Source: Actinomycetota bacterium
Lineage (GTDB): Bacteria; Actinomycetota; Acidimicrobiia; IMCC26256; PALSA-610
Direction of reading: 5' to 3'
Assembly: GCA_005779395.1 (NCBI GenBank)
Contig: SXJP01000012.1
Coordinates: 1-64,000 of the forward strand
Length of the DNA: 64,000 nucleotides
Shown piece after piece: positions 52,841 through 62,108 of this stretch. A model generated the notes under the pieces. It had not been told where the DNA came from, did not search any database, and was given only the letters and a program-made list of their open reading frames with translations. The position numbers and the translations under genes were made by a program. How positions within the stretch are numbered: the first letter of the stretch is position 1; the number at the start of each line of letters is the position of its first letter.

Positions 52841-54568
52841 ATGCCAATGACCACTGGAAGCCGCGTAAATGCTGGAGACCTGTTCGAATTACAGACTGCA
52901 GGCAAACTCTTGTGCAAGATCGACGGTCTACCTGTGGTCGTGTTCTGGGCCGACGACCGCGCCTACGCGATCGAGGACCGCTGTCCTCACATGGGTTTCC
53001 CCCTGCATCGTGGCACGCTCGAAGGTGGACTGGTCACCTGCCACTGGCATCACGCGCGTTTCGATCTTGTATCGGGCTGCACTCTCGACCTGTGGGCCGA
53101 CGACGCTCACGGTTTCGTTGCCGAAGTTGAAGGCACGTCGGTTTGGGTCCGCCGACGCGACACAGGCGATGAAATTACGCGCATGCAGGCGCGGCTTCGC
53201 GAGGGCATGGAAGACAACCTCAACCTCGTGATCGCAAAGAACGTGCTCGGACTCATCGACGCTCGTGCGACTGCCTCAGAGATTGTTCGAACCGGTTTGG
53301 AGTTCGGCTGTCGTTACCGATCACAAGGCTGGGGCGCTGGCCTGACGGTGCTCGTCGCGATGGCGAACGTTCTCGATCACTTACAACCAGAAGAGAAGGC
53401 CACCGCACTCATTCACGCGCTGCGATTTGTTGCTAGCGACAGCGCCGGACAACCTCCGCGTTTTCCTGTTTCGCCACTGCGCACTACCGAAATCGCGAAC
53501 GAACGCCTCGACGACTGGTATCGCCGCATGATCGACACGCGTTCAGCAGATGGCGGCGAACGCACTTTGCAGACGCTCATAGGCAACGGCGATATTGATG
53601 CTGTCGAGATAACGATGATGGCCGCAGTCACTGACCACATTTTTATAGACGAGGGCCATGCGCTCGACTTCACGAACAAGGCGCGTGAGGCACTCGATCA
53701 CATCGGTACAAATGAAGCAGCGCTAACGCTGCCCACCCTCGTGCTGCAAGCTGCAATGGCCGACCGCGCAGATGAGCACTCTGAATGGCAGTACCCGCAC
53801 GACCTCGTAACGCTTGCCCAAGAAACAATCGCAGCACTCCCGGGTGCTGTCGCAGAAGGCAAAGCAAGCGGCCGGGTCTATGGCGACGTGTCCAAATTGG
53901 CGGGGAGCTTCCTCGAGGACGATCCGCACGCCGTAGTAGCAGCGTTGCTAGAAGCGCTGCGTGCCGGCGCTACCGAAGAACAAGTCTGTCTGGCAATCGC
54001 CCATGCTGGTTCCTTGCGATTAGTTCGGTTCCATGTGCAGAACGAACACGGCGACTGGAATTCTGTGCACCACAGTTTCAGCACGGCGCACGCGCTACAC
54101 GAATCAGTCAGGCGCGCCCCGGCGCCGACATCCTTGCGTGGCGCAGTGCATGGCGTCTTGCGCGTATACCTAGATCGCTTTTTGAACATCCCTGCGGCGC
54201 GGCTTCCTCATGCGACCGAGGGAACGCTCGCCGAGCTTGCGCTGTGTTTCGATGAACAAGGACAGGTCGATCGCGCAGGCAACATCGTCTGGGGCTACCT
54301 GCACTCTGGCGGCGACCGCGAGTCCCTAATCGCTGCTCTCGGCCACCACATGCTGAACGAAGACCCTGAGTTCCACGCATATCAGTCGTTCGAGGCATCG
54401 GTCCGACACTGTTACTCGTGGCCTCGGGACTCTGACGAGTCAGCATTCGCACTCGTCGGGTTCGCGCGTTTCTTGGCAGCACACACGCCAAGCCGGCGCG
54501 AACTACCGAACGTGCTCGCGATCAGTCGGCGACTCCGCCGCGGCGAACACCTCTTCGAAGCTGAGTGA
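52841..54568 (+). CDS. Rieske iron-sulfur protein with a large C-terminal helical domain
   Basis: The 575-residue protein has an N-terminal Rieske [2Fe-2S] domain (about residues 10-107) with Cys48 and His50 (CPHMG) and Cys67 and His70 (CHWHH). The remaining 460 residues are predicted mainly helical and contain no non-haem iron oxygenase motif that I can see. Recurrent His-rich segments (SEWQYPHDLVTLAQETI, HHSFSTAHALHESVRRAP, GHHMLNEDPEFHAYQSFEAS) could hold a metal or simply pack. The Rieske part suggests electron transfer to that domain. I cannot name its function. It is transcribed divergently from the nitroreductase gene. Confidence 0.75.
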   Translation: MPMTTGSRVNAGDLFELQTAGKLLCKIDGLPVVVFWADDRAYAIEDRCPHMGFPLHRGTLEGGLVTCHWHHARFDLVSGCTLDLWADDAHGFVAEVEGTSVWVRRRDTGDEITRMQARLREGMEDNLNLVIAKNVLGLIDARATASEIVRTGLEFGCRYRSQGWGAGLTVLVAMANVLDHLQPEEKATALIHALRFVASDSAGQPPRFPVSPLRTTEIANERLDDWYRRMIDTRSADGGERTLQTLIGNGDIDAVEITMMAAVTDHIFIDEGHALDFTNKAREALDHIGTNEAALTLPTLVLQAAMADRADEHSEWQYPHDLVTLAQETIAALPGAVAEGKASGRVYGDVSKLAGSFLEDDPHAVVAALLEALRAGATEEQVCLAIAHAGSLRLVRFHVQNEHGDWNSVHHSFSTAHALHESVRRAPAPTSLRGAVHGVLRVYLDRFLNIPAARLPHATEGTLAELALCFDEQGQVDRAGNIVWGYLHSGGDRESLIAALGHHMLNEDPEFHAYQSFEASVRHCYSWPRDSDESAFALVGFARFLAAHTPSRRELPNVLAISRRLRRGEHLFEAE

Positions 54569-54649
54569 ACGAAGCCCGTTCACACCTCGCTTGTGAGCGC
54601 CGTGTTTGTGGCTACGCGGTACTGGCTTTGCCCGCGCCAGACTTTCTTA

Positions 54650-55100
54650 TCAACCAATTTCTTGGAGCAACGCCCAGAACTCTGCTGGCGAATAGATGGG
54701 CAGCTCCTCGGCGAGACCTAAGAGATGACCATCTCCTGACACGATCACGGCCAGCCGCCCTGCCAAGTGCAGGGAGATAATCATCGCTAGGGTCCGGCGA
54801 ACGCACACTCGTCGGTTCTACGGGGTCGTCCGCCATGTGTGCTTCACGGCGAAGTATCTCGTTTAGCGCCTGGGACTCCGCGACATCGATCCGCTTGCGA
54901 AGCTTCGGGTAAGCGAGCGCGCGGTCGAGTTCGGCGAGCAACGCGTCAGATGCAACTAGTTCGAAGGCTCCGTCTAGCCACGCTCGCAACAAATTGGCCG
55001 GGGTACCGTGCGGTGCGAGCACGGCCAAGATGATGACGTTGGTGTCGAGAACCGCACGCTCAGAAAGCCCCGATTCGGAGTCATTCGCCGCGTGCGCCAC
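54650..55100 (-). pseudogene. PIN-domain toxin-like gene with frameshift
   Basis: The reading begins at GTG 55100 and gives AVLDTNVIILAVLAP, the first PIN motif with its Asp, followed by LLRAWLDGAFELVASDALLAELDRAL and ...PDPSDDYL. At about 54763-54768 the match jumps to another frame, where AGRLAVIVSGDGHLLGLAEELPIYSPAEFWALLQEIG completes the domain (SGDxHLL is the last PIN motif) to the stop at 54650. One extra base within the CTGCCAAGTGCAG segment explains this. The lesion lies inside a hairpin (CCCTGC...GCAGGG, 54758-54774). PIN proteins are usually ribonuclease toxins; no antitoxin partner is visible next to it. A sequencing error is possible. Confidence 0.7.
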
Positions 55101-55340
55101 CGCTGGGGGGGGGGACGACACCCAACCCCACCGAACTACCCACGGTCGCCCCGATAAGTAGCCATTTGCTGAAACCACGGACACTCTTCAAAACAACCCC
55201 CCCACGGTTGATCTCAGAATCAATGTTGTGGACGCAATGTAGTGATAGATATTTCGTCTGTCAGGAGATTTGTTCCGCTATGTCACCTAGTGTCGGCCGT
55301 TTCGTAGCAATCTGTTCAGGAGGCCGAAACCATCGCAGGG

Positions 55341-57664
55341 TTGCCTCTCCCCACTCCACCCTTCGAAGGTCGCGCTGGCCGACTATTCGCAGACTCAGAA
55401 CCGAAACGACTCATGGCTACAGGCGCTCCAGAACGCGCGCCGAACGTGTTGCTCATAATGCTCGACGATGTCGGTTTCGGGTCGTTCTCGACCTTCGGCG
55501 GGCCTGTCCCAACGCCTGCAATTCAGTCGGTCGCAGATGATGGCCTGCTCTATAACCAGTTCCACACGACTGCACTCTGCTCGCCAACACGCGCAGCGTT
55601 GTTGACCGGACGCCAACACCATGCCGTGCACATGGGCGGCATCACCGAGATCGCTAACTACTTTCCTGGGTACGACTCTGCCATCCCACCCGAAGCTGCG
55701 ACCGTCGCGCAGGTGTTGCGCATGTCCGGTTATTCCACAAGTTGCTTCGGTAAATGGCATCTGACACCACTTTGGGAGCAAGGCCCTGCTGGCCCGTTCG
55801 AACGTTGGCCGACCGGGCTGGGTTTCGACCGCTTCTACGGGATCATTGGTGCTGAAGCATCGCAATGGGAACCCGCTGTTTATGACCAGACGACCCCGAT
55901 CGCTCCCCACGTCGGCAAACCCGACTATCACCTAACCGACGACCTCGCAGACCGTGCGATCGAATGGCTCGAGCGTCACAGAGTCGCAGCGCCCGACCGC
56001 CCGTGGTTCTGCTATTTCTCGACTCCGGCCGTACACGCGCCACACCATGCACCACGCGAGTGGATTGATCGCTTCGCCGGTGCATTCGACGATGGATGGG
56101 ACGCGTTACGCGAGACCATCCACGCCCGTCAACTAGAACTTGGTGTCATCCCGCCCGACACGGTTGCGACTCCTCGCCCAGAATAGATTCCAGCGTGGGA
56201 CGAATACCCCGAGCGCTGTCGCCCCGTGGCGGCAAGGCTCATGGAGTGCTTCGCCGGTTCTTTGCCCACACAGACCACCACATTGGCCGTGTCGTAGATG
56301 AGGTGCGCCGCGCCGATGCCGAGCGCGGCACAGAGACGCTCATCATTTACCTGTCCGGAGATAACGGCGCATCGGCAGAAGGCACGGTTCATGGAGCGTG
56401 GAGCGCACCGTCATTCCAAAATGGTGTACACGAAGAACCAGAGTGGCTTCTAGAGCACATGGACGACTTCGGTACGGCGCGGTGCGAGAACCATTTCAAC
56501 GTTGGTTGGGCTTGGGCCCTCGACTCGCCATTCCAATGGATGAAGCAGGTGGCATCGCATTTCGGCGCGACGCGTAACGGGCTCGCCGTGTCTTGGTCGG
56601 GGCGGGTCGGCGCTGGTGGACTCCGCAGTCAATTCCACCACGTAGTCGATATCGCACCGACGATCTACGAAGCTGTCGGCATCGTTTCACCGACCGCGGT
56701 AAACGGCATAGAGCAGATGCCGGTACACGGAGTGCCGATGGGTTACACGTTCGGCGCCGACGGGCCGAGCAATCGGCACACGCAATATTTCGAGATCCTC
56801 GGCAATCGAGGCATCTACCACGATGGCTGGATGGCTTCTTGTTTCCATGGCAGGGTTCCATGGATACGCATGCAGGGCTATGAGTTCGACGGGCCCCAGG
56901 AACGCTGGGAGTTGTACGACATCCGCACAGATTTCTCCCAGTCGGTCGATCTCGCTGCCGAGCGCCCCGACAAACTCGCCGAGCTGCTAGAGATCTTCGA
57001 TGCTGAGGCACGCCGTCATGGCGTCTACCCACTGCGAGATGCTGGCTCGTCAAAACATGGGGAATACTCGGTGCCGAGCATGCTCGGCGATCTGACGAAG
57101 ATGACCTACACGACAGCGCACGTTCGAATGCCCGAGTCTTCTGTTGTGAACTTAAAGAACTGTTCGTGGCGGATCGAGGGCATTGTGTTGGTGCCAGAAA
57201 CGAACTTACATCCGGTCGAAGGCGTCATCGCATGCCAGGGCGGAAACATGTCTGGCTGGTCGATGTGGTTGCGGGACGGCGCACCGCGCTTCACATACAA
57301 CTGCTTCGGCCATGAGGTCCTCACGCTGGCTGGACCGGAGCTGGCGCTCGGCGAGCACAACATCGAAGCCGAGTTCCACTACGACGGTGGCTTCGGAGCA
57401 GGAGGCGAGCTAGTGCTGCTCGTCGATGGCATAGAAAACGACCGCTCGCGAATCGAGCGGACTGTGCCGCTCGTGTTCTCGATGAGCGACGAGACCTTCG
57501 ATGTAGGCATCGATACTGGCTCGCCTGTCGGCGATTACCCACACGAGTTCTGTTGCACTATCGCCATCCGCGGTGTAACGCTCGAGAGACTCTCCGAACC
57601 TGGCGTAGCCGTTCGCTCGGCCGAAACCGCTGGAAAATTCCGTGCGGCCCTCAGCACCAAATAG
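55341..57664 (+). pseudogene. Arylsulfatase gene with stop codon and frameshift
   Basis: Two adjacent frames encode one sulfatase. The 5' part (55341 to 56183, TTG start in the usual N-terminal LPTPPFEGR segment) carries the metal Asp pair (LLIMLDDVGFG) and the formylglycine motif CSPTR with Cys80. A TAG at 56184 follows PRPE; beyond it the same frame continues with IPAWDEYPERCRPVAARLMECFAG, as expected for the family. A -1 shift near 56258 then leads to the frame FFAHTDHHIGRVVDEVRR...YLSGDNGASAEG and a C-terminal domain to 57664. The total length, about 770 codons, is typical of the large arylsulfatases. Two lesions argue against simple recoding. It would have cleaved organic sulfate esters. 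Confidence 0.8.
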
Positions 57665-57696
57665 GTCGAGTCCGCCCACCTATCCTGTTGTCACTA

Positions 57697-57770
57697 GCGC
57701 TCGTAGCTCAGCTGGATAGAGCAGGGGACTTCTAATCCTCAGGCCGCAGGTTCGAATCCTGCCGAGCGCG
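57697..57770 (+). tRNA. tRNA-Arg (TCT anticodon)
   Basis: The acceptor GCGCTCG pairs with CGAGCGC, and D, anticodon (GGGGA-CTTCTAA-TCCTC) and T (GCAGG-TTCGAAT-CCTGC) arms are complete. The anticodon is TCT. The discriminator is G and no CCA is encoded. A short T-run (CTTTTTG) follows directly as a possible terminator. Confidence 0.95.
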
Positions 57771-57787
57771 CTTTTTGTGACGTAGAG

Positions 57788-58399
57788 CTAAGAAACCTGC
57801 GCTCTTGCTAAACGCGCTACTAGTTCGCTCTGATTCTTGACGTCGAGTTTGTTGAAGATCGACGACAAGTGGTTGCGCACTGTGCTTGCCGAAAGTTCGA
57901 GGTCTTCTGAGATGGTCGATACGCGATAGCCATCGGCAATCATCGTCACAACGGCATGTTCACGTTTGGTTAGCTCAGCAATGATCGGGCCGAACGCCTC
58001 TGTGAGCGGGTCGTAAACGGGAGCAACAAGCACAAGGATCGCCGCGACTTGTGGGTCGTCGAGCATGTTCACAAAACGAATATTGGCGTGAAGAAGGTCG
58101 CCGCCAATTCCTTTGGCTCGTACATCCATCGACTCAAGTTCAACAGTGCCGTCTACTCCTGCAGGATTGCCCTGAACCCTTTCGAGCATCTCTGCGATTA
58201 GTAGCGCATCCGATGGCTGGATGAGATCTAGTGCGCTACGGCCATTGAGTTGTACGGGTAACCAGCCACCTATCTGGTCGCTATTGGGCGACGCATACTC
58301 GATTACGAAGTCGGCGTTGATCAGAATTACTACTTCTGTAACACACCTTGCGAGCGCTCGCTCGACACGGTCTTGAATCTCTAGCGTCTCTTGCATCAT
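57788..58399 (-). CDS. PAS-LuxR response-type regulator
   Basis: The 203-residue protein has a PAS-like sensor domain (about residues 12-125, VILINADFVIEYASPNSDQIGGWLP) and a LuxR-type HTH (about 140-200, LTKREHAVVTMIADGYRVSTISEDLELSASTVRNHLSSIFNKLDVKNQSELVARL). No phosphoacceptor domain is present, so it senses a ligand or redox signal directly. A short inverted repeat TACCA-CC-TGGTA at 58404-58415, five bases before its start, could be its own site. It lies between tRNA-Arg and the AzlCD genes; targets are unknown. Confidence 0.9.
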   Translation of the reverse strand: MMQETLEIQDRVERALARCVTEVVILINADFVIEYASPNSDQIGGWLPVQLNGRSALDLIQPSDALLIAEMLERVQGNPAGVDGTVELESMDVRAKGIGGDLLHANIRFVNMLDDPQVAAILVLVAPVYDPLTEAFGPIIAELTKREHAVVTMIADGYRVSTISEDLELSASTVRNHLSSIFNKLDVKNQSELVARLARAQVS

Positions 58400-58501
58400 T
58401 TGTTACCACCTGGTAGTCAGAGTGCTCGCAGCACCTCGGCTCCCCCCACGGAAGGTAGACGAATCATAATGTTGCCTTTTGTCTCTGGTCAACTCCAGGG
58501 C

Positions 58502-58657
58502 TCAGAAAGTACGGAATTTTTCTGTGGCGGTGGTCGCGACCAGGTGCCGATAGGTGTCTTGCTGTGCTCGAGTTAGACGGTCGACGAGTTCGCGTTATCG
58601 GCTTGCGTCGAATTTGCTAAATATCGCAGAAACGTGGTTGCTTACTGTTTTGGTTCG
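58502..58657 (-). pseudogene. Decayed LuxR HTH fragment
   Basis: Translation from 58657 leftward gives RTKTVSNHVSAIFSKFDASR, a TAA stop at 58597, then RELVDRLTRAQQD. This aligns with the HTH end of the intact neighbour (SASTVRNHLSSIFNKLDVKNQSELVARLARAQ), and the DNA is visibly similar as well. No start codon, PAS domain or HTH front half is present. It is the relic of a second, related regulator lying just downstream of the azlD stop. Confidence 0.7.
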
Positions 58658-58660
58658 TTA

Positions 58661-58960
58661 TCAATAATTTCTTACAAGTGCTGCGACTACGGCGGCGACA
58701 AAAATTACGCCTACGAACGGCACTCGTTTTAACGCTGCGACGCTACCGGCGGCGACTCCAGCAGCCCTCGCGTCGATCGTCAGCAATTTCGCGCCATCGA
58801 GCGTCTGCACTGTTACTAACGCAGCCAACATCGCGGCGGGCAGTAGCGCTAGCCAAGGATCGAGGCGTTTCAATATCGTCAGTCGTGGCCCGATCACAAG
58901 GCCAGCGAACTTGGCTGCGTATGCGCCCGCCGCTAAAAGCAAGATCGCGGTCCAACTCAT
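58661..58960 (-). CDS. azlD: AzlD-like branched-chain amino acid transport protein
   Basis: The 99-residue membrane protein has four hydrophobic helices and the AzlD pattern (YAAKFAGLVIGPRL, DPWLALLPAAMLAALVTVQTL, DARAAGVAAGSVAALKRVPFVGVIFVAAVVAALVR). It is the small partner of AzlC in an exporter for branched-chain amino acids or analogues. Its start overlaps the azlC stop by four bases. The conserved charged and polar positions seem normal. A degraded LuxR fragment follows its stop codon. Confidence 0.88.
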   Translation of the reverse strand: MSWTAILLLAAGAYAAKFAGLVIGPRLTILKRLDPWLALLPAAMLAALVTVQTLDGAKLLTIDARAAGVAAGSVAALKRVPFVGVIFVAAVVAALVRNY

Positions 58961-59661
58961 GGTCGACGCCTAACTAAGGCCAAGGCGACTAGTGCCGCGA
59001 CTGCTGCTAGCAGGATCGGGATGCCCGGTTGTGTAAGAGGAATCGCGACAGCAGCAAAGGAGGCGCCTAGCCCTGCGGCAATGAGCGTCGATCGTTGACG
59101 CAGTTGCGGCATCATCAGAGAGATAAAGCCAGCAGGAAAAGCAGCGTCTAGGCCGAGCGCACTCGGGTCTGCAATCGCGTTGCCTGCAACCGCGCCAATA
59201 AGAGTTCCGATATTCCACGCTACGAAGACTGAGACTCCAGCCCACCAGAACGCGCCTTCTGAATCTGCAGGGTCGCCTTGGGCGACAGCCATCGCGGTTG
59301 ACTCATCGATTACTAGTTGCGCAGCGATACCTCGACGTACACCACGAGATCTCAACCTGCCGGCCATCGCTAATCCGTAGATGCCGTTGCGCGCACCGAG
59401 TAGCAAAGCACTCGCCACCGCTGTCACCGCCGAACCGCCAGAGCCGACGACGCTCACTGCAGCGAACTGCGATGCGCCAGTGAAGACGAGCAGTGACATC
59501 ACGCATGCTTTCGCGCCAGACAGACCAGACTCTGCGGCCAATACCCCGAACGCAATCCCGAATACGCCAACTGCAAGACCAAGCACGACGCAGTCACGGG
59601 CGTAGTGCGGGACACGCGAGCCCCGGACTGAGTCGCCGCCTAAGAGTTCGTCAGGTACCAT
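58957..59661 (-). CDS. azlC: AzlC-like branched-chain amino acid exporter
   Basis: The 234-residue membrane protein has about seven helices with AzlC motifs. These are GLAVGVFGIAFGVLAAESGLSGAKACVMSLLVFTGASQFAAVSVVGSGGSAVTAVASALLLGARNGIYGLAMAGRL and later QLVIDESTAMAV and FISLMMPQLRQRSTLIAAGLGA. With AzlD it exports leucine-type amino acids or analogues such as azaleucine. The gene begins 12 bases from the tRNA-His gene transcribed the other way, and no clear regulator binding site is visible. Confidence 0.9.
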   Translation of the reverse strand: MVPDELLGGDSVRGSRVPHYARDCVVLGLAVGVFGIAFGVLAAESGLSGAKACVMSLLVFTGASQFAAVSVVGSGGSAVTAVASALLLGARNGIYGLAMAGRLRSRGVRRGIAAQLVIDESTAMAVAQGDPADSEGAFWWAGVSVFVAWNIGTLIGAVAGNAIADPSALGLDAAFPAGFISLMMPQLRQRSTLIAAGLGASFAAVAIPLTQPGIPILLAAVAALVALALVRRRP

Positions 59662-59672
59662 GCACCCTTCCT

Positions 59673-59750
59673 GGTGGCTGTAGCTCAGGTGGTTAGAGCG
59701 TCGGGTTGTGATCCCGAAGGCCGGGGGTTCGAGTCCCCTCAGTCACCCCA
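59673..59750 (+). tRNA. tRNA-His (GTG anticodon)
   Basis: The acceptor GTGGCTG pairs with CAGTCAC with one G-T pair. The extra G-1 (59673) opposes discriminator C73, the hallmark of tRNA-His. Anticodon arm TCGGG-TTGTGAT-CCCGA gives GTG; the T arm is GGGGG-TTCGAGT-CCCCT, with one G-T pair at its end. The CCA is encoded. Confidence 0.95.
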
Positions 59751-59957
59751 TTAACAGATGCTCTGATATCCTAAACTTTCGAGATAGCAGAGCGTATTAG
59801 CGCGTTCCTGATCATGCGCGTAGCCAAGGCTCCTACGGTCTCTGATGGAGCGATCGTAGTTGCTGACAATGGCATGCACAGCTGGCGTTCGCTTAACCGC
59901 TTCCATTGCGATAGTTTTGTCAGAGGAACTGCAACTACGATGAACGGTGGAGGATCT

Positions 59958-60719
59958 GTGACCAAGATTGTTTCGATACATTCATTCCGCGGCGGTACAG
60001 GCAAGAGCAACACCAGCGCGAATCTTGCCGCCCAAGTTGCAGCGACAGGCAAGCGTGTTGCGGTCATCGATACTGACATTCAGTCGCCCGGCGTCCATGT
60101 GCTCTATGGCTTCCACGACGACACCCCGAGCCCGGCGCTCAACGACTACCTCTGGGGAAAGTGCGAGATTTCCGATACAGCTCACGACGTGACCAGGTCA
60201 GTCAATGGTGCAGCCGTGGCCGAAAGCTCACTGTCACTGGTCCCGTCAAGCGTAAAGCCATCAGACATCGCGCGAATATTGCGCGAGGGCTACGACGTCG
60301 AAGCCCTCAATGAAGGATTCCGCAGCCTATCGAACGACCTCCAATTAGACATGCTCGTTATTGACACACACCCGGGCCTCAATGAGGAGACTTTGCTCTC
60401 GATCACCATTTCAGACACACTCATACTGCTAATGCGCCCCGACAAGCAGGACTACCAAGGCACCGCCGTGACAGTCGATATCGCCCGTCGTCTAGCCGTG
60501 CCGGAACTCCTGATCCTCGTAAACAAAGTTCCGAGCGGGGCCGACCGCGCGACGCTGGTCGCCGACATTGAGCACATCTACGCGGCAGAGGTCGCTGGCG
60601 TGCTTCCACTATCCGAAGATGTCGCTGTCAACGCGTCAGCGGGACTGTTCTCGGTGACGCAACCAGATCACCCTTGGTCTCAAGAGATCAGAAAAGTTGC
60701 TGCCCGCCTCGACGTGTAA
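59958..60719 (+). CDS. MinD/ParA-like ATPase
   Basis: The 253-residue protein is a deviant Walker A ATPase with FRGGTGKSNTSANLAAQVAATGKRVAVIDTDIQSPGVHVLYG at the N-terminus, LVPSSVKPSDIARIL, LDMLVIDTHPGLNEETLLSI (Walker B) and PELLILVNKVPSGA. I prefer GTG 59958, which follows GGAGG (59948-59952) by five bases; an ATG at 59940 is the alternative. Such proteins dimerise on a membrane or DNA to position other components. It is convergent with the PrsW operon, and no ParB or MinC partner is seen, so it may organise that module rather than chromosomes; that is inference. Confidence 0.85.
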   Translation: MTKIVSIHSFRGGTGKSNTSANLAAQVAATGKRVAVIDTDIQSPGVHVLYGFHDDTPSPALNDYLWGKCEISDTAHDVTRSVNGAAVAESSLSLVPSSVKPSDIARILREGYDVEALNEGFRSLSNDLQLDMLVIDTHPGLNEETLLSITISDTLILLMRPDKQDYQGTAVTVDIARRLAVPELLILVNKVPSGADRATLVADIEHIYAAEVAGVLPLSEDVAVNASAGLFSVTQPDHPWSQEIRKVAARLDV

Positions 60720-60752
60720 GTGGCGCGAAAAACTTATCTATCGCGACAGTTC

Positions 60753-61892
60753 TTAGACGCTCATCCCCGGGCCTGTTTCGGGCGCTGACATCTGGCTCCC
60801 TAGCCGGTCCCAGATACCGCCACCACCGCCCGCCTCGGTTACTAGAAGCCTGTCGTACATCGATTTTGTCGCCTCGGGGGGGAGCGCTGTGCGAAGCCAA
60901 ATCATGGCGGCTACGCCGAGGCTACGGCGTAAAGCGTGTACCTGCTTGTGCAACTCGGCAATTTGCTCTTCCGACGAGCGAACGGCCCTTCCACTGCCGT
61001 CACGAGCCGAGTGCGCGCGCACGCCAATCTGCGCTTGGAGCTTCAGTAGTTCGACTGCCTGCGTCGTACGTTTCTGTCCAAAATGAACTTTGAATGGCGC
61101 TAGCACTCGCTCGATGTCACTCAGCTCTACTACTGCCGCTGCCTCACCCTTGGTTACGCCGAGAGACGCGTTGAGGTTCTTTCTCATCCATGCACGCTCA
61201 CGTCGAAGTGCAAGGATGATCGCCCCTGCTAGCACTACCGCTGACCCGGCCCCGATCGCGATGAGTGGCGCTAGCGACGGAACCGGTCGATTCGCGACCG
61301 CGTTGAAGGTTGAGTGCAACCCGTAGGCCACTGCGAGAGATATGGGTACTACGACGATGCGCTGCCAACCGCGGTGCGTTTTCGCCCAGCCGAGCGCTAG
61401 CCCCACGATGCCTGTGGCAGCCGCATGCATCAACGCCGTCGATCCGACACGCGATACGGCGAGCGCCAAGTCATCACCGCTCGCCCGCGCTATGTACAAG
61501 AGATTCTCAAGGATGGCGAAGCCACTCCCAGCCGCGAATCCATAGACGGCACCGTCGACCGAGTACGTAAACGCCGGCAGAAGTACCAGACCGACAAGAA
61601 TCAGTGCCTTCGAAGGCTCCTCGATGGCTGGCGCATACCAACGCGACAAGTGTGCAAGGGCCACGGCGTACGAATTACCGCCGTCTTGAAGCCGAGCCAA
61701 GATCGCATCGTTGATCGGGCGCGCTAGATCGAGGGCGAACCATCCCCATGCTAGACATGCGCTGAGCCAGACAATGCTTCCCGACGAGTACAGATCGAGG
61801 TAGCGGACCCCTAAGACGTATAGGAGCGGAATGGCTACCGCGACCGCAGTCGCGACGCTAAAGGATGCATCGAATGGCGATGAGAAGTCCAC
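60753..61892 (-). CDS. prsW: PrsW-like intramembrane metalloprotease with cytoplasmic tail
   Basis: The 379-residue membrane protein has the PrsW (CPBP-like) signature. Glu91-Glu92 lie in APAIEEPSK, FAILEN at 125-130, His156 in LMHAAATG and His193 in GLHSTFN, all in predicted helices; these form the putative metal site. A transmembrane segment near residues 210-230 is followed by a soluble, helical, partly coiled-coil tail of about 145 residues (SSEEQIAELHKQVHALRRSLG). PrsW proteins degrade anti-sigma factors or other membrane targets in response to stress. It starts with GTG two bases after the preceding stop codon, in an operon with a zinc-binding miniprotein. Confidence 0.88.
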   Translation of the reverse strand: MDFSSPFDASFSVATAVAVAIPLLYVLGVRYLDLYSSGSIVWLSACLAWGWFALDLARPINDAILARLQDGGNSYAVALAHLSRWYAPAIEEPSKALILVGLVLLPAFTYSVDGAVYGFAAGSGFAILENLLYIARASGDDLALAVSRVGSTALMHAAATGIVGLALGWAKTHRGWQRIVVVPISLAVAYGLHSTFNAVANRPVPSLAPLIAIGAGSAVVLAGAIILALRRERAWMRKNLNASLGVTKGEAAAVVELSDIERVLAPFKVHFGQKRTTQAVELLKLQAQIGVRAHSARDGSGRAVRSSEEQIAELHKQVHALRRSLGVAAMIWLRTALPPEATKSMYDRLLVTEAGGGGGIWDRLGSQMSAPETGPGMSV

Positions 61893-61894
61893 CG

Positions 61895-62107
61895 TTAGAA
61901 GATCTCAGGCATCTCTACCGGCTCTGGCTGCGGTGAGCAGTGCCCGCAAAACAATACGCCACCGACGACGATCGCCTTGGGCGTGTCTTTGGCCCCGACG
62001 AAAATCGAGACTATAGAAGGTAGCGATTCGGCATGACTGCGACAGACTCCGCGCCCGCAAAACGAACACGTGCCGCGCGCCGGATCATCGCAGGAGTTAC
62101 ACAGCAC
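61895..62107 (-). CDS. Zinc-binding miniprotein of the PrsW operon
   Basis: The 70-residue product begins with GTG one base after the stop of the preceding gene. Its Cys/His pattern is Cys3-x2-Cys6, Cys14-x2-Cys17, Cys22-x2-His25 and Cys54-x2-Cys57, consistent with two zinc sites of the B-box/treble-clef kind. A hydrophobic segment AIVVGGVLF lies between them. I cannot name the family. It may bind the PrsW tail or the HAMP protein; no direct evidence. Confidence 0.7.
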   Translation of the reverse strand: MLCNSCDDPARGTCSFCGRGVCRSHAESLPSIVSIFVGAKDTPKAIVVGGVLFCGHCSPQPEPVEMPEIF

Positions 62108-62108
62108 G

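Noticed and set aside
56096..56257. Separate start for the second part of the sulfatase
   Set aside because: The translation of this segment (MGRVTRDHPRPSTR...) has no sulfatase similarity, whereas the same DNA read in the first frame does. The real break is a stop plus a frameshift.
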